From positions 1,049,323 through 1,113,322 of the forward strand of contig NZ_LMOP01000008.1 of the NCBI RefSeq assembly GCF_001423585.1: a stretch of DNA of 64,000 nt, read 5' to 3'. Of this stretch, positions 55,729-63,907 are shown piece after piece. The stretch's first letter is position 1; each line of letters begins with the position of its first letter. The notes under the pieces were generated by a model. It was not told the origin of the DNA and made no database searches. It was given only the letters and a program-made list of their open reading frames with translations. The stretch is from Xanthomonas sp. Leaf148 (lineage in GTDB: Bacteria; Pseudomonadota; Gammaproteobacteria; Xanthomonadales; Xanthomonadaceae). The position numbers were made by a program, and so were the translations under genes.

Positions 55729-57414
55729 ATGAAATCCAGTCAGGGCATCCGTCATAACCTCACGCGCTCGATGGCGTTATCGCTGTTGGCATTAAATCCG
55801 TTATTTGTCGCCAGCGTCTGTGCGCAGGTGCATGTCGACAACCCCTTCGTCGGCGCGAGTGGTTATGTGAATCCCGATTACGCCAAGAAAGTCGATGCAT
55901 CGATTGCGAAGGTGAAGGGCGCACCGCTGAAAGCCAAGATGGGCGTGGTGAAGGCCGTTCCCACCGCAGTCTGGCTGGATCGCATTGCCGCGATTGCCGG
56001 CGGATCGCAGAATGCCGGTCGGCTTGGCTTGAGGGGGCATCTGGATGCCGCATTGGCACAGAAAAAAGCCAACACGCCGATTACTGCCAGCTTTGTCATC
56101 TACGATTTGCCAGGCCGCGATTGTCACGCATTGGCGTCCAACGGCGAATTGCCGCTGACCCCGGCGGCGCTGGAACGCTACAAGAAAGAATATATCGACG
56201 TCATTGCAGCGATCTTTGCGGACCCGAAATACAAGGATATCCGCATCGTCAATGTGATCGAGCCCGATAGCCTGCCCAATCTGGTCACCAACTTGAATGA
56301 CATGCGTTGCGCGCTGGCCAATTCCACGGGAATTTACGAAGAAGGCATCAAGTACGCACTCAATAAGCTGCACGCGGTTCCCAATACCTACAACTACCTG
56401 GATATCGGTCACTCGGGTTGGTTAGGTTGGGATAGCAACCGTGGTCCGTCGATTTCGCTATATACCCGTGTGGTCCAGGGAACGAGCGCCGGGCTGGCAA
56501 GCGTCGACGGCTTTGTCACCAATACCGCCAATACCACGCCATTGAACGAACCCAATTTACCCAATCCGGATTTGAGCGTGAATGGGCAGCCGATCAAGTC
56601 GTCGAAATACTACGAATGGAATCCGTATTTCGACGAGGCCGATTTTACCCAGGCGCTGTACAACGGTTTTGTCGGCGCGGGTTGGCCCAGCACGATCGGT
56701 TTTATCGTCGATACCGGCCGGAATGGCTGGGGCGGTCCGAATCGTCCTGCCAGCGCGTCCGGCAGCGACATCAATACGTACGTCAATACCGGTCGCATCG
56801 ATCGTCGCCTCCATCGCGGCAACTGGTGCAATCAAAGCGGAGCAGGGATCGGGGTGCTCCCCGTCGCAGCGCCTGGGCCGCATCTGGATGCGTATGCGTG
56901 GGTCAAGCCGCCGGGTGAGTCCGATGGCTCCAGTACCCTCATTTCGAATAACGAGGGCAAGGGCTTCGATCGGATGTGCGACCCGACCTACACCACGGCC
57001 GATGGCGTGTTGACCGGCTCACTCGCCGGCGCGCCGATCTCCGGCGCGTGGTTCCATAACCAGTTCGTCGAGCTGGTGAACAACGCCTACCCGGTGATCG
57101 CAACCGCCAGCACCGCGGTGGCTACCTTTGCACCGATCGCGGCGCCGAGCGCAACGCGCGGCCTCACCGCCACCGTCGGCGACAGCCGGGTCAAGCTGAG
57201 CTGGTCGCCGGTGCTGGGAGCAACCAGCTACACGGTGCTGCGTCGCGCAGGTGCCGCGGGTGCGTTCACCACGGTCGGTTCCAATGTTGCAGCGGCCTCG
57301 TATGTCGATCAGTCCGTCGCCAATGGCGCGGACTACGACTACGTGGTCACTGCAAACAGCGCGGCCGGGACCAGTGCGCCATCGGCTGTGGTGCGTGCCA
57401 AGCCGACCAGGTGA
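55729..57414 (+). CDS. cbsA: GH6 cellobiohydrolase with C-terminal fibronectin type III domain
   Basis: 561 aa. Signal peptide ends FVASVCAQ. The GH6 domain has its catalytic features: YDLPGRDCHALAS (acid Asp), VNVIEPDSLPNLVTN, YLDIGHSGWLGWD, WVKPPGESDGSS near the C-terminal loop and CNQSGAG. A FnIII domain covers about residues 470-561 (ATRGLTATVGDSRVKLSWSPV, VANGADYDYVVTANSAAG). This is the architecture of CbsA of X. oryzae/X. campestris, a type-II-secreted exoglucanase acting on cellulose and linked in published comparisons to vascular, as opposed to non-vascular, lifestyle. ATG 55729 has AAGGTGA upstream. Two perfect hairpins follow the stop. Confidence 0.93.
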   Translation: MKSSQGIRHNLTRSMALSLLALNPLFVASVCAQVHVDNPFVGASGYVNPDYAKKVDASIAKVKGAPLKAKMGVVKAVPTAVWLDRIAAIAGGSQNAGRLGLRGHLDAALAQKKANTPITASFVIYDLPGRDCHALASNGELPLTPAALERYKKEYIDVIAAIFADPKYKDIRIVNVIEPDSLPNLVTNLNDMRCALANSTGIYEEGIKYALNKLHAVPNTYNYLDIGHSGWLGWDSNRGPSISLYTRVVQGTSAGLASVDGFVTNTANTTPLNEPNLPNPDLSVNGQPIKSSKYYEWNPYFDEADFTQALYNGFVGAGWPSTIGFIVDTGRNGWGGPNRPASASGSDINTYVNTGRIDRRLHRGNWCNQSGAGIGVLPVAAPGPHLDAYAWVKPPGESDGSSTLISNNEGKGFDRMCDPTYTTADGVLTGSLAGAPISGAWFHNQFVELVNNAYPVIATASTAVATFAPIAAPSATRGLTATVGDSRVKLSWSPVLGATSYTVLRRAGAAGAFTTVGSNVAAASYVDQSVANGADYDYVVTANSAAGTSAPSAVVRAKPTR

Positions 57415-57421
57415 TGTGCGC

Positions 57422-57449
57422 GGTGGACACCGGTACGCCGGTGTCCACC
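57422..57449 (+). terminator. 12-bp hairpin with TACG loop after cbsA
   Basis: GGTGGACACCGG/CCGGTGTCCACC around TACG (a UNCG-type, very stable tetraloop), 8 bp after the stop. No T tract. Confidence 0.6.
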
Positions 57450-57514
57450 CGTCATGGGCGGCACGCGTGGCCGCGATGACACCATCGCTGTGGTGACCTG
57501 ATGATGTGTTGAAC

Positions 57515-57540
57515 CCATGGCGGCCATCTGGCCGCCATGG
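57515..57540 (+). terminator. Second hairpin downstream of cbsA
   Basis: Perfect 11-bp stem CCATGGCGGCC/GGCCGCCATGG with loop ATCT. Followed by TCGTTTGT, a poor T-run. With the first hairpin it probably isolates the precursor-P450 pair from cbsA transcription. Confidence 0.5.
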
Positions 57541-57754
57541 TCGTTTGTGCGAAATGCGAAGTCATGTACGTCAAAGCGTGCAGTGCGGCAATGCGTTGCT
57601 GCAGGGTGAGGAATCTGTGCGCGCACGCAATGTTCTTCCCTGATCTCGGGGCGTAGCTTGGTGTGGCGAGCGTCACCATGGTCGCTCGCGTCACGCTTGA
57701 CCGATTGTGCGAACGCCCATCAGGGCAAACCCCTCCCCAAACAGGATGTCGCTC
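57541..57754. promoter_or_regulatory. Leader and promoter region of the precursor peptide gene
   Basis: 214 bp with no other gene. It contains the dyad GCGAGCG-tcaccatggt-CGCTCGC (57666-57689), whose loop holds ACCATGGT. No clear -35/-10 pair was found; TTGACC at 57697-57702 is the best -35-like hexamer. Confidence 0.35.
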
Positions 57755-57835
57755 ATGAAGATGCTGTTCTCGCTCAAAAACCTGTTGGCTTCCAAGAAAA
57801 GTCTGAAGTCCTACGCTTGGTACATCTGGTACTGA
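57755..57835 (+). CDS. Atropopeptide-type RiPP precursor peptide, core AWYIWY
   Basis: 26 codons. The leader (residues 1-20) is short, Lys-rich and amphipathic, starts MKMLFSLKNLL and ends KKSLKSY; the last six residues are AWYIWY, then the stop. AGGA at 57743-57746 is ideally spaced (8 nt) from ATG 57755. An in-frame ATG at 57746 would overlap that AGGA and is less likely. AWYIWY is the sequence of tryptorubin A from Streptomyces, a hexapeptide crosslinked by a P450 between Trp and Tyr side chains, and KSLK is as I recall a shared leader motif of such precursors. A P450 gene follows 117 bp downstream on the same strand. The gene is too small for normal annotation. Function is inferred from the core, the leader and the partner. 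Confidence 0.88.
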   Translation: MKMLFSLKNLLASKKSLKSYAWYIWY

Positions 57836-57952
57836 GCGCACTGACAAGCGCGGTAAAAGTCGCCGTGTTCTCAGTGTGATGTTGGTCATGCTCGCCCGCG
57901 CGAGGTAAGCGTTTTGCCGGACGCGGGCGTCAACGATAGCAAGGCGATCGTC

Positions 57953-58993
57953 ATGTCTTCAGTCAGTAACGCAGGTTTGGACAGGACGACCGTGTTCGCG
58001 CCGCGGTTGCTGGCGCTGCTGCGTGAGCACATGGGCAAGGAGGTATTTCGGCTGGATGGGGATACCGTCGGTGTTGCCGGGCCGCTGTTGACGCATCGGT
58101 TGCTGGCTGCACGTCTGGCAACAGAAGGTGAGCGGCCAACCTTCAAGCCGCTGCAAGGGCATTCGATCGCACGCACGCATGCCTCCAAACTGATGCAGGC
58201 AATCGGGCGCGATGTGCGCGAGGCGTTGAAGCGCCCCATTAGCGCAGACGTGGATCTGTCCGGCCCATGGCCGCATGTTGGGCACGTGTATCTGCGCGAT
58301 CTGCTGTTGGGTGGCGACCCGCTGCGCCTGCGTCTGTTGATGGACCGCACCCTGGAGCTGACACCCAAGTTGACCTGGGCGCTTATCGCGGCAAGCGCAA
58401 TCAGGCCGCTCACGCTGCAGGCCAACGCGTCGGCGCTTGCGACAGTGACTGCGGCCGCAGACGGCTACGATGCGCGCCGCTTCGCCATGGGCTTGTATCG
58501 ACGAACCGCCGCGCCGGTGTGCTTCACCATTTCCACCTTGGTCGCCAACGCACTGTGGCTGGGATCGCCATTCGATCCTGCCAGTTCCAGCCGAAATATC
58601 ATCTACGAATCGCTGCGTCTGTTGCCGCCCTCCTGGAACATCTTGCGCAACGCATCGCCGGAATATCCGCTGCTCGATCCCCGCATCGGTGTGCAGGACG
58701 ATGTGTTGGTATTGCCACTCCTAAGCCACCGCGATCCTGCGCTGTGGGATGCACCCGATGAATTTCGTCCGGAGCGCTGGGATCAGCTGGATCCCGATCA
58801 TCAGCCCGGCTATCTCCCGTTCGGGCACGCGTCGGAGCGCTGTTGGGGCAGGCACATGGTGATGCCGCTGGCCGAGCAGTTATTGGACAGCGTCCGCCGT
58901 CAGGGATTGGCTGTCAGCCCACGGCAGCGCCAGGCGCAGGTGCCGTTGGCGGGGCTGCTCGGTGTGTCTGAGGTCGATGTCGTGCGTTGCTAG
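57953..58993 (+). CDS. Cytochrome P450, probable crosslinking enzyme for the AWYIWY peptide
   Basis: 346 aa, shorter than usual bacterial P450s (about 400). K-helix ExxR is present as YESLRLLPPSW (E219, R222), then FRPERWD (the PERF-like segment), and the heme loop LPFGHASERCWGRHMVM with Cys297. The loop departs from FxxGxRxCxG: Ala for the first Gly, Arg shifted by one. The I-helix segment (RTAAPVCFTISTLVANAL) lacks the usual acid-alcohol pair. ATG 57953 has AAGG upstream; an in-frame TTG at 57914 is possible. No ferredoxin gene is adjacent. By position it should act on the peptide coded just upstream, forming aromatic C-C or C-N links. Confidence 0.87.
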   Translation: MSSVSNAGLDRTTVFAPRLLALLREHMGKEVFRLDGDTVGVAGPLLTHRLLAARLATEGERPTFKPLQGHSIARTHASKLMQAIGRDVREALKRPISADVDLSGPWPHVGHVYLRDLLLGGDPLRLRLLMDRTLELTPKLTWALIAASAIRPLTLQANASALATVTAAADGYDARRFAMGLYRRTAAPVCFTISTLVANALWLGSPFDPASSSRNIIYESLRLLPPSWNILRNASPEYPLLDPRIGVQDDVLVLPLLSHRDPALWDAPDEFRPERWDQLDPDHQPGYLPFGHASERCWGRHMVMPLAEQLLDSVRRQGLAVSPRQRQAQVPLAGLLGVSEVDVVRC

Positions 58994-59156
58994 CGTTACG
59001 CAACTCGCTTGCTTGCCTGCGTGCACGCCGCAGCGAGCGCATTGCAGCGGCACGGTTCAGAGACCCGAAAGGTGCTGCCGATAGCGCGAACAGGCACACG
59101 CCACGCTTGCAGCATCCAGCGTCAGCCAAACCGCTCCGGGTTCGCGCGTCAGCGTG

Positions 59157-60209
59157 TCATTCCCGGGGTGGCCCAGCCGTCGAGCCGCGCTTGACCAGGG
59201 TGTACTTCATCACCTGATGCACGCCCTGCGCGGCATCGCCCTTGCGCCGCTGACGAATCGCATCTGCAAGCAAGGACACTGCTGCGCGTCCCATCGCGGT
59301 CACCGGTTGATGCACGGTGGTGAGTTCTGGCCAGATGGTGGTTGCCACCGGCGTGTCGTCGAAACCGGCCACCGAAACATCTTCCGGTACACGCAAGCCC
59401 AGTCCATGCGCGACCGCAACCGCGGCAGCCGCCATGTCGTCGTTGCTGCAGAAAATCGCCGTCGGTGGTTTGGGGTGTGCCAGCAGGCTGCGCGCGGCGA
59501 GCAATCCCGAGTGATAAGTAAACAATCCGTCGGCGATCAGGGTCTCTGTAATCTCCAATCCTGCTGCCTGCAAACTGTCGAGATAGCCGTTGGCGCGCAG
59601 CGCGCTTGGTATGTGTTTGGGGTCGCCCTTGATCAGCGCGATGCGGCGGTGCCCAAGTTCGATCAGATGCGCGACGATGGCGCGCGCGGCCTGATAGTCA
59701 TCGATGCGCACCGAGCTGATTTGCGCCATCGGCGCGCCGCTGGCTACCGCCACTACCGGGATGCCGCGTGCATCCAGTTCGCTGATGGTCTGACGCGAAT
59801 CGCACAACGGTGGCGGCAGGATCACGCCGTCAACGCCGGCCGCGAGCAAACGCTCGGTCGCTGCGCGCTGGCTACGGATGGCGCCGCATTTTTCCACCAG
59901 CACCTGGCTGCCATTGAGACTGCTTTGCTCCAGCAGCCCGAGCATGAATTGATTGAGATACGCGGCGCTGGGGTTGCTGTACAGCACGCCGATACGCAAC
60001 AGCCCGCTGGTGCGCAGCGAGCGGCCGGCAAGATTGGGCCGGTAGCCCAAGGCCTGCACTGAAGCTTCCACGCGCACCCGCATGTCCTGCCCGACATGCG
60101 GGTGCCGGTTGATGACGCGTGAGGCAGTCATCGGCGAGACGCCGGCATGTTTGGCGACATCCAGTAACGTCGCCGCGGTGTTCGCACTAAGTTGCCGCTT
60201 GACCGCCAT
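59157..60209 (-). CDS. LacI-family transcriptional regulator
   Basis: 350 aa. N-terminal HTH ATLLDVAKHAGVSPMTASRVINRHPHVGQ with the usual hinge (LGYRPNLAGRSLRTSG), then a periplasmic-binding-like sensor domain with IGVLYSNPSAAYLNQFMLGLLEQS, GVILPPPLCDS, RIDDYQAARAIVAHLIELGHRRIALI and FCSNDDMAAAAVAVAHGLGLRVPEDVSVAGFDDTP (seen from about 265 to 300). It probably responds to a sugar. ATG 60209 is chosen because the HTH then lies at the normal distance; an upstream ATG would add 12 unlike residues. It faces the P450 gene and is the likely regulator of the nearby carbohydrate genes; control of the peptide locus is possible but unsupported. Confidence 0.92.
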   Translation of the reverse strand: MAVKRQLSANTAATLLDVAKHAGVSPMTASRVINRHPHVGQDMRVRVEASVQALGYRPNLAGRSLRTSGLLRIGVLYSNPSAAYLNQFMLGLLEQSSLNGSQVLVEKCGAIRSQRAATERLLAAGVDGVILPPPLCDSRQTISELDARGIPVVAVASGAPMAQISSVRIDDYQAARAIVAHLIELGHRRIALIKGDPKHIPSALRANGYLDSLQAAGLEITETLIADGLFTYHSGLLAARSLLAHPKPPTAIFCSNDDMAAAAVAVAHGLGLRVPEDVSVAGFDDTPVATTIWPELTTVHQPVTAMGRAAVSLLADAIRQRRKGDAAQGVHQVMKYTLVKRGSTAGPPRE

Positions 60210-60239
60210 CGTGTGTGCTCGTCCTGGAGTAAGAGCAGC

Positions 60240-60385
60240 TAACAAAAGGACTGCGCGGCCACCAGGCGGGCGCGGCCGGTGCTCGGTACGGCATGTACCA
60301 ACTTGTACACACCGGTTCCTCCGCGCCGCCCACCCCCATCTGACGACCGCTCGCTACGTTTTTGCTAGCCGCTTTAAAAAACGCG
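60240..60385 (+). repeat. Dispersed intergenic repeat, copy C
   Basis: Blocks GGACTGCGCGGCCACCAGGC, GTGCTCGGTACGGCATGT, ACACACCGGTTCC, CCGCCCACCCCCATCTGACG and GCTAGCCGCTTTAAAAAACG correspond to copies A and B in the same order. It lies between the LacI gene promoter and the 3' end of the peptidase gene. Confidence 0.7.
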
Positions 60386-60407
60386 TTCGCAGCGCTGCGT
60401 TGCCAGA

Positions 60408-61826
60408 CTACTCGTTCGGCGGTTGCACAACTTTCGCGCGGCTGCCGAAATCGCCATCGGCTTCGGCCGCCAGATACGCAAACACGGTGTAGGCGGCGAC
60501 ATTCTGCGCGAGCGCCTTCGGGTCGATCTTGTCCAGCGTGTCGTCGGCGGTGTGGTGCAGGTCGAAGTAGTCGGTGCCGTCCTGCGCCAGCCATGCCCAC
60601 GCGCCACCCTTGGCAGAAATCGGGCCGACGTCCGGGCCGGGGCCGCCCTTGCTCGGCTCATACGCGATGCCGAGCGGTGCCAGCACCTCGGCAATCTGCT
60701 TGGTTGCTGCGCGCGACGCTTCCGGCGCAGCCGAGCCGGTGTTGAATGCATAGATGCGCCCGGCACCGAAGTCGCTCTCCGCGCCGATCTGATGCAGCGC
60801 CATGTCCTTGGCATTCTTGCCGTGCGCGGCCGCATAAGCCTTGCCGCCGTAAAGCCCTTGTTCTTCGTTGGCGAACGCCACCACGCGGATGCTGCGCTTG
60901 GGCGCCTGCTTGAGCTGCCCGATCAGATGCCCGGCGGCTATGGTGATGGCCACGCCGGCGCCATCGTCGATCGCACCGGTGCCCAGATCCCAGGAATCCA
61001 GATGCCCGCCGATCACCACCACTTCTTTGGGCTTGCTGCGCCCGGTGATCTCGCCGATCACGTTGTACGAGGTCGCGGTGCCGTTCCAACCGCAATCCAG
61101 CGCCAGCCGGATACGTGTGGTGCCCAACGCGGCAAGACGTGCCAGCTGGTTGGCATCGGGTACCGACAAGGCGGCGGCGGGTACCGGCGTCAGGCCCTCA
61201 TCGAACCGGGTGATGCCGGTATGCGGCACGCGATGCGAATCGGTGCCGGCCGAGCGCATCACAAAGCCAATCGCGCCCTTGCGAATCGCTTCGGACGGGC
61301 CCTTGCTGCGCACCGCGCCGCCATTGCCGTAGTCCTTGCCATCGCGGGCCTTGACCATCTGGTAATCGACAAACGCGATCTTGCCGGTCAGCGATCCTGC
61401 AGGCGCTGCCTGCAGCGCGGCCAGGGTGTCGAAGCGCACTACCTCACCTTCGACGCTGCCACCCGGGCTGCCGCCCAATGCGGTGATGGTCAACGGTTGC
61501 GCGTGTGCACCCAGCACCGCAGCGTGTTCGCTACGACGTTCCCACTTGGGAAAGGTCACCGGCTCGGTCCACACCTTGTCGAAGCCCAGCGACTGGAATT
61601 TGGCTTTGGCCCACGCCACCGCGCGCGGATCGGCGTCGCCACCGGCAATGCGCGGACCCACTTCGGTGGTGAGCGATTCCACCACTGCAAAGCCGGTGGT
61701 GTCGGCCAGGGCCTGCTCGCGCAACTGCGCAGCGGTGCGCAGCGCGCTGTCGGCAAGGGTGGTCTGTGCGGCAAGCGCGGGGGAACAGGCGAGCAGGGCG
61801 GAGATGGCAACAGCGAGGCGACGCAT
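60408..61826 (-). CDS. M28-family zinc metallopeptidase, exported
   Basis: 472 aa with a signal peptide (MRRLAVAISALLACSPALAA). A PA domain is inserted in the N-terminal half (GKIAFVDYQMVKARDGKDYG, AIRKGAIGFVMRS). The M28 zinc site is complete: GGHLDSWDLGTGAIDDGAGVAIT (His and bridging Asp), ANEEQGLYGGKAY (Glu base and ligand), ESDFGAGRI (Asp) and the final His in DLHHTADDTLDKI. It is an aminopeptidase or carboxypeptidase Q-like enzyme in the periplasm or outside. GGAG lies 8 nt before the ATG. Single gene. Confidence 0.93.
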   Translation of the reverse strand: MRRLAVAISALLACSPALAAQTTLADSALRTAAQLREQALADTTGFAVVESLTTEVGPRIAGGDADPRAVAWAKAKFQSLGFDKVWTEPVTFPKWERRSEHAAVLGAHAQPLTITALGGSPGGSVEGEVVRFDTLAALQAAPAGSLTGKIAFVDYQMVKARDGKDYGNGGAVRSKGPSEAIRKGAIGFVMRSAGTDSHRVPHTGITRFDEGLTPVPAAALSVPDANQLARLAALGTTRIRLALDCGWNGTATSYNVIGEITGRSKPKEVVVIGGHLDSWDLGTGAIDDGAGVAITIAAGHLIGQLKQAPKRSIRVVAFANEEQGLYGGKAYAAAHGKNAKDMALHQIGAESDFGAGRIYAFNTGSAAPEASRAATKQIAEVLAPLGIAYEPSKGGPGPDVGPISAKGGAWAWLAQDGTDYFDLHHTADDTLDKIDPKALAQNVAAYTVFAYLAAEADGDFGSRAKVVQPPNE

Positions 61827-61935
61827 GCAGGGCGGCTCCAACGACAAGGGGGACCCCGAGCTTATCAGCGGCAGGTCCCCCGTCGGCGTGCGAAAAGTCA
61901 TCCTTGTGCGCGAAGCGCACGGTGGATGTGTCCGC

Positions 61936-62367
61936 TTACAACGTGCTCGGCGGTTTGAGCGTGTCGTTTTTCAGCGAGTCGCGAATCTCGCGTAGCAACA
62001 GCACTTCTTCGCTCGGGCCTTTGGGAGCGTCCGGCTTGCGCTGGGTGAGGCGATTGATCAGCTTGACCACAAGAAAGATCGCGAAGGCAATGATCACGAA
62101 TTGCACGACGGTGTTGATGAAGTCACCGTAGCCGATCGCCACGGCCGGAATGTCCTTGCCGGTGGCATCGACGCCGGCGGGTTTGAGCACCCACGCCAAC
62201 CGCGAAAAATCCACATTGCCGATGGCCCAGCCGATCGGCGGCATGATGATTTTTTCCACCAGCGCGGTGACGATCTTGCCGAACGCCGCGCCGATGACCA
62301 CACCGACCGCAAGATCGACAACGTTGCCGCGCATCGCGAATTGCTTGAATTCGCTGACCATTCCCAT
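61936..62367 (-). CDS. mscL: Large-conductance mechanosensitive channel
   Basis: 143 aa. It opens under membrane tension to release solutes on osmotic downshock. N-terminal helix and TM1 [36 protein letters not shown] with the gating Gly/Ala positions, periplasmic loop, TM2 [21 protein letters not shown] and the C-terminal helix bundle ([15 protein letters not shown]). All are typical for MscL; inner-membrane pentamer. Confidence 0.97.
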   Translation of the reverse strand: MGMVSEFKQFAMRGNVVDLAVGVVIGAAFGKIVTALVEKIIMPPIGWAIGNVDFSRLAWVLKPAGVDATGKDIPAVAIGYGDFINTVVQFVIIAFAIFLVVKLINRLTQRKPDAPKGPSEEVLLLREIRDSLKNDTLKPPSTL

Positions 62368-62428
62368 AACGCACTCCAGAGGCGGACGCGGACCGACTGC
62401 CGCTGTGCCGATCCTAGCCCGGCCGATG
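62368..62428. other. Short spacer mscL / FAH-family gene
   Basis: 61 bp on the same strand; GGAG lies about 10 nt before the mscL start. No separate feature. Confidence 0.3.
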
Positions 62429-63142
62429 TCAGCCCGCGATGATGCCGTGGCGTTCGGCTACATTTTCCAAGCGCGCACTGAACTGATCGCCCGGCAGCAA
62501 CGGACCGACGCCGGCCGGTGTACCCATGAAGATCAGATCGCCTGCGCGCAGTGCATACAGCTTGGATAGCTCATGCAGAATTTCCGGCACGTTCCAGATC
62601 ATCTGATCCAGCAACGATTGCTGACGTACCTGTCCGTTGACTTCCAGCGAAAGGTTCAACGCATCCAGTGCGCCCACTTCGCCGGCGTGCACCAACTCGC
62701 TGATCGGTGCGGAGTGATCGAAGCCCTTGGCGGTGTCCCACGGCAGGCCCTTGGCTTTGGCCGCGGCCTGCAGATCGCGACGGGTCAGATCCAGGCCCAC
62801 GCCATAGCCATAGATCAGGCCTTCGGCTTGATCCACGGGCAACTCACCAGCTGGCGCATCGCTCCCCAGCGCCACCACCAGCTCCACTTCGTGGTGCAGC
62901 TCCTTGGTGCCGGGCGGGTAGGGGATCTGGTCGCCGTGACCAACCACGATGGCATCGGCAGGCTTCATGAAAAAGGTGGGCTGGCCACGCTCGGCCTTGG
63001 ACGCTGGCGCGGTGGCGCCCATCTCGCGCGCGTGATCGGCAAAGTTACGGCCCACGCAGTAGATGCGGTGCACCGGAAAGCTGCCGCCACCCACCACCGG
63101 AATGCGCGGAACATCGGCAGCGGGAATCACATCGTCAGTCAT
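62429..63142 (-). CDS. Fumarylacetoacetate hydrolase-family protein
   Basis: 237 aa. The FAH C-terminal-domain fold: [30 protein letters not shown], the metal-binding [13 protein letters not shown] (His-Glu-x-Glu) and [16 protein letters not shown], then [17 protein letters not shown]. Members include 2-hydroxyhepta-2,4-diene-1,7-dioate isomerase, acylpyruvases and oxaloacetate decarboxylase-like proteins, requiring Mg or Mn. The substrate cannot be assigned. It precedes mscL on the same strand, 61 bp apart, without sign of functional link. Confidence 0.9.
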   Translation of the reverse strand: MTDDVIPAADVPRIPVVGGGSFPVHRIYCVGRNFADHAREMGATAPASKAERGQPTFFMKPADAIVVGHGDQIPYPPGTKELHHEVELVVALGSDAPAGELPVDQAEGLIYGYGVGLDLTRRDLQAAAKAKGLPWDTAKGFDHSAPISELVHAGEVGALDALNLSLEVNGQVRQQSLLDQMIWNVPEILHELSKLYALRAGDLIFMGTPAGVGPLLPGDQFSARLENVAERHGIIAG

Positions 63143-63368
63143 GCACGCATCCTCGGAACGGGACGCGTGAGTCTAGCCGCTTGGCCGTGTACGACGGAAC
63201 CTTCAGTGCTGAAGTGAGCGGCAAAGCACCCGTTCGCAGCTCAATATCTTCGGCCGATCGGCAACCCAAAACGCACATCGGCATGCCCGCAGACATGCCG
63301 ATTCAATGTGTCGACGATGTAGAACCCGCTGCGAGGTGCGTCGGGTGTGCCGCACAAGCGCAACGCGC

Positions 63369-63644
63369 TCAGTGCGACATCGGCAGCGCGGGTTTGCGCA
63401 CCACGCGGTATTCGGCCTCGACCACGCGCGCTTGCTGCGGCGTGCGTCGGTTCGACTTGCTCAACAGTTTCCAGGCGACGCCGCCCAGAATCATCGCCGC
63501 GCCGACGAACACACTGAAGAAGATCAGCACCGCAAGGATCACCAGGCCGGCGAGACCCGCCGCAACGCGCACCAACGGGTGGCGCGGCTTGCGTGGCGCA
63601 AACAGGTGATGGAGGTTGCCGAATTGGAAGAAGCGTGCAGGCAT
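63369..63644 (-). CDS. Small membrane protein of unknown function
   Basis: About 91 aa from ATG 63644; a longer frame uses a TTG at 63671. A basic, aromatic N-terminus (MPARFFQFGNLHHLFAPRKPRH) is followed by one or two membrane helices (VRVAAGLAGLVILAVLIFFSVFVGAAMILGGV, about residues 27-58) and a basic soluble tail with ARVVEAEYRVV. I do not recognise a family beyond 'conserved hypothetical'; it is probably an inner-membrane protein. Ribosome binding site is not obvious. Confidence 0.6.
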   Translation of the reverse strand: MPARFFQFGNLHHLFAPRKPRHPLVRVAAGLAGLVILAVLIFFSVFVGAAMILGGVAWKLLSKSNRRTPQQARVVEAEYRVVRKPALPMSH

Positions 63645-63907
63645 GGCGGTGGGCTGCCGGGCAGGAAACAAGCGCGCAGTATCGTTGCGGTTTCATGTCA
63701 TTGAGTGAAAAGTTCGTTAATTCGATCAGCGTTTTGTTAAATCCATCACGTTGTATGTGCTGGCCGGGGTCTGAGGTCGTGCCCGGATCGCCGTCGCTAC
63801 CTGGTCAGCTCGCAGATGGCGCGGTCATCGACACGGCGTTGCGCCTCGCGCAGCGGCGGTGCGGGCGCATGCCACAATCGGCGATCGTTCTTGCGCAGTC
63901 GTTGCCC

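Noticed and set aside
57746-57757. Earlier in-frame ATG (57746) as start of the RiPP precursor
   Set aside because: It overlaps the AGGA that is correctly spaced for ATG 57755 and has no better ribosome binding site itself; the leader would gain only three residues.
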